Assembly (NCBI GenBank): GCA_903952205.1
Contig: CAJBEZ010000064.1
Location: forward strand, 200,791-264,790
From: an uncultured Desulfomonile sp.
GTDB lineage: Bacteria; Desulfobacterota; Desulfomonilia; Desulfomonilales; Desulfomonilaceae
DNA length: 64,000 nt
Direction: 5' to 3'
The translations under genes were made by a program, and so were the position numbers. Positions 62,751 through 64,000 of this stretch are shown here, piece by piece. The stretch's first letter is position 1. The number at the start of each line of letters is the position of its first letter. Below the pieces are notes generated by a model. It had not been told where the DNA came from and ran no database searches. It saw only the letters and a program-made list of their open reading frames with translations.

Positions 62751-62843
62751 GGAGAGATGCCCGAGTGGCCGAAGGGGCGCGACTGGAAATCGCGTGAATG
62801 CCCACAAGGTGTTCCGAGGGTTCGAATCCCTCTCTCTCCGCCA
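62751..62843 (+). tRNA. tRNA-Ser (GGA)
   Basis: 93 bases with CCA encoded. Acceptor GGAGAGA (62751-62757) pairs with TCTCTCC (62833-62839); anticodon loop CTGGAAA reads GGA; the long variable arm (GTGAATGCCCACAAGGTGTTCC) is typical of class II tRNA-Ser. Divergent from era. Confidence 0.96.
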
Positions 62844-62945
62844 GAAATAATAGGCGCTTACGGCAACTGGACGCGCAAAATGGCCTCCAAAAACGTCCTG
62901 TAAAGATAGTGTAATTCGTTTCTCAAAGCTACTTTATTTAATCCA

Positions 62946-63242
62946 CTATTTGTTTACCATCTCCATTATTTGTCGGCCACGGTCCGAGTAAATCCGAATC
63001 CGTTCAAACCCAGGCTTCGTCAAAATCTTTTGAACAAGAAGTTCATCGTTATCGAACCAGCGAGAAAGAACGCCACCCCAAAAATAACCTCTGCGCCGCG
63101 GAATGTCCACTTCGGTGCCAATACACGGCCAACTCATTTGGAGCCATAATTGAATCACTATTCTTATGGTCGGGTCTCTTTGGAATCGATATAAGAAGCG
63201 GTCTACAGGACAAATACGTTTGAATTTGGCTTTTAAGCGCAA
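62946..63242 (-). CDS. Possible small protein, unknown (conflicts with opposite frame)
   Basis: 98 codons from TTG 63242, no clear ribosome site. The composition looks protein-like (QRDPTIRIVIQLWLQMSWPCIGTEVDIPRRRGYFWGGVLSRWFDNDELL) but I recognise no family. It overlaps the plus-strand frame 63166-63423, so at most one of the two is likely real. Confidence 0.35.
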   Translation of the reverse strand: MRLKAKFKRICPVDRFLYRFQRDPTIRIVIQLWLQMSWPCIGTEVDIPRRRGYFWGGVLSRWFDNDELLVQKILTKPGFERIRIYSDRGRQIMEMVNK

Positions 63243-63288
63243 GCCGATTGTATTACAAAATCAGAATTTCAATCTTACAGAGGAACTG

Positions 63289-63423
63289 ATGTCTGCGCTC
63301 AGTCCAGATCCCGACCCCAGTTTGCTAGGAAGTTATATATTGACGGCCAAGGGAATTCTGGAAGCTCTGATGGAAGACCTTAATTCCGGGATGAATGAGG
63401 ACTTTTTGAAAACTGGAGGCTAA
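63289..63423 (+). CDS. Possible small protein, unknown
   Basis: A plus-strand frame ending at 63423. It can begin at ATG 63289 (MSALSPDPDPSLLGSYILTAKGILEALMEDLN) with GAGGAA just upstream, or at ATG 63166, which overlaps the opposite frame and lacks a ribosome site. No family recognised; short and uncertain. The remaining bases to 63585 show no gene. Confidence 0.3.
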   Translation: MSALSPDPDPSLLGSYILTAKGILEALMEDLNSGMNEDFLKTGG

Positions 63424-63585
63424 GACCTCTATTAAATCCCGAGTGATATGATTTGGGCTCAAAGAAAAAACGGTTGATTGTCAGGCCTGGGTTCAGGTAA
63501 TAGAGGGGGACAATTTCTTCAAAGTTTTAAATTGAGGCAGGTTTTGTGGTACCCCTGTTTTTGGTTGTTCTGGAAGGACATGGTC

Positions 63586-64000
63586 ATGAAAAACGGGCTA
63601 TTTCTATTTGTGTGTCTCACCGTTGTCTTTGCCGTTCCAGCGGTCACGCACGCCGACTCTGGAGCCTTAGGATTGCCAGGTTTACTATCTCAGTTCGGGG
63701 GTCCGGTTAATGGCGATAGCACCGTTGGTTGCTGTGGAATTGGAAGTCCAACGGTGTATTTTGGTTTCGGCGTCCCTGAGAGTAACGGTGACATTACCTC
63801 ATTGGACGCAAACAACGCAGGGATTCGAAATCTGCTTGCGGCTACCGGTAGAGTAAAGAATGCCAATAGAGGTTTCTGGTTGGGAACGGCCCTTCCTGTT
63901 TGTCTGGGCCACAAAGTTTCTATTTTAGGAACAGGCTGGTATCTGTTTCCAGGCGCTAGCGAAGCTAATCACCAAGGGACCTTTAGCACACCCAGCGGCA
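63586..64000 (+). CDS. Exported protein, cut by window end
   Basis: 138 codons visible, no stop before the window ends. ATG 63586 has GGAAGGA seven bases upstream (ATG 63580 also in frame). Signal peptide about 1-23 (ends VTHA-D). The mature part is Gly/Val-rich with STVGCCGIGSPTVYFGFGVPES and an aromatic, strand-like segment (HKVSILGTGWYLFPG), suggesting a beta-rich, perhaps outer-membrane protein. No family recognised. Confidence 0.7.
   Translation, partial: MKNGLFLFVCLTVVFAVPAVTHADSGALGLPGLLSQFGGPVNGDSTVGCCGIGSPTVYFGFGVPESNGDITSLDANNAGIRNLLAATGRVKNANRGFWLGTALPVCLGHKVSILGTGWYLFPGASEANHQGTFSTPSG

Noticed and set aside
62695..62805. N-terminal extension of Era
   Set aside because: It would run through the tRNA-Ser gene; GTG 62694 has a good ribosome site.
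1..64000. CRISPR arrays, insertion sequences, prophage genes, rRNA
   Set aside because: Looked for direct-repeat arrays, transposases, integrases and rRNA; none seen.

Overview
The window comes from a Gram-negative, anaerobic, Desulfobacterota-like (deltaproteobacterial) chromosome, most plausibly a sulfate reducer or syntroph. The main evidence is a TmcBC/HmcEF-type transmembrane redox module, a heptose epimerase (LPS), many redox-type cysteine motifs and a strictly anaerobic style of N-heteroaromatic catabolism. This is inference from gene content; there is no rRNA or other marker gene from which to place the species. Most genes are ordinary chromosomal ones. I see no prophage, insertion sequence or CRISPR array.

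Layout. 1-4.4 kb: a SagB-like exported nitroreductase, a GNAT acetyltransferase, an exported alpha/beta hydrolase and a YgjP-type metallopeptidase, separated by sparse DNA. 4.9-8.9 kb: UDP-glucuronate decarboxylase-like epimerase, a flippase-like membrane protein, bioA and bioD, in a tight run. 9-12.9 kb: ftsK and a DtxR-family regulator with an added cysteine cluster, next to a tiny Cys-rich membrane protein. 12.9-19.1 kb (minus strand): TmcC- and TmcB-like electron-transfer proteins, a response regulator, a sensor kinase with a probable c-heme motif and two cysteine-bearing PAS domains, a Usp protein and a small unknown. 19.9-24.7 kb: ankyrin protein, def-fmt, htpX, rsmB.

25.1-39.8 kb is the most interesting part. 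It holds a one-directional cluster for anaerobic nicotinate (or close N-heteroaromatic) degradation: XRE-cupin regulator, LivKHMGF-type ABC importer, a methylmalonate-semialdehyde-dehydrogenase-like enzyme, a three-subunit molybdenum hydroxylase, enamidase, 6-hydroxynicotinate reductase, a UPF0280 (ApbE-like) protein and a DUF1185 protein. The first three chemical steps match the Eubacterium barkeri pathway (nicotinate to 6-hydroxynicotinate to tetrahydro-oxonicotinate to 2-formylglutarate). None of the E. barkeri downstream genes (methyleneglutarate mutase etc.) is present. Instead, the CoA-acylating aldehyde dehydrogenase offers a direct exit, 2-formylglutarate to glutaryl-CoA plus CO2, which would suit a respiring or syntrophic bacterium. 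The UPF0280 protein is a candidate for installing the covalent flavin known in the reductase.

39.9-45.9 kb: a chromate-resistance locus (chrA divergent from chrB) with an unknown small protein, an MFS transporter and a membrane-bound class III nucleotidyl cyclase. 46-51 kb: small exported or unknown proteins and a large TPR protein. 51.2-64 kb: tRNA-Met(CAU), a Nif3-like protein, a zinc-ribbon protein, glgB, a cytidylate-kinase-like/BON protein, hldD, small exported proteins, a DUF202 protein, a GH57 (DUF3536) glycosidase, era, tRNA-Ser(GGA), and the start of an exported protein cut off by the window edge.
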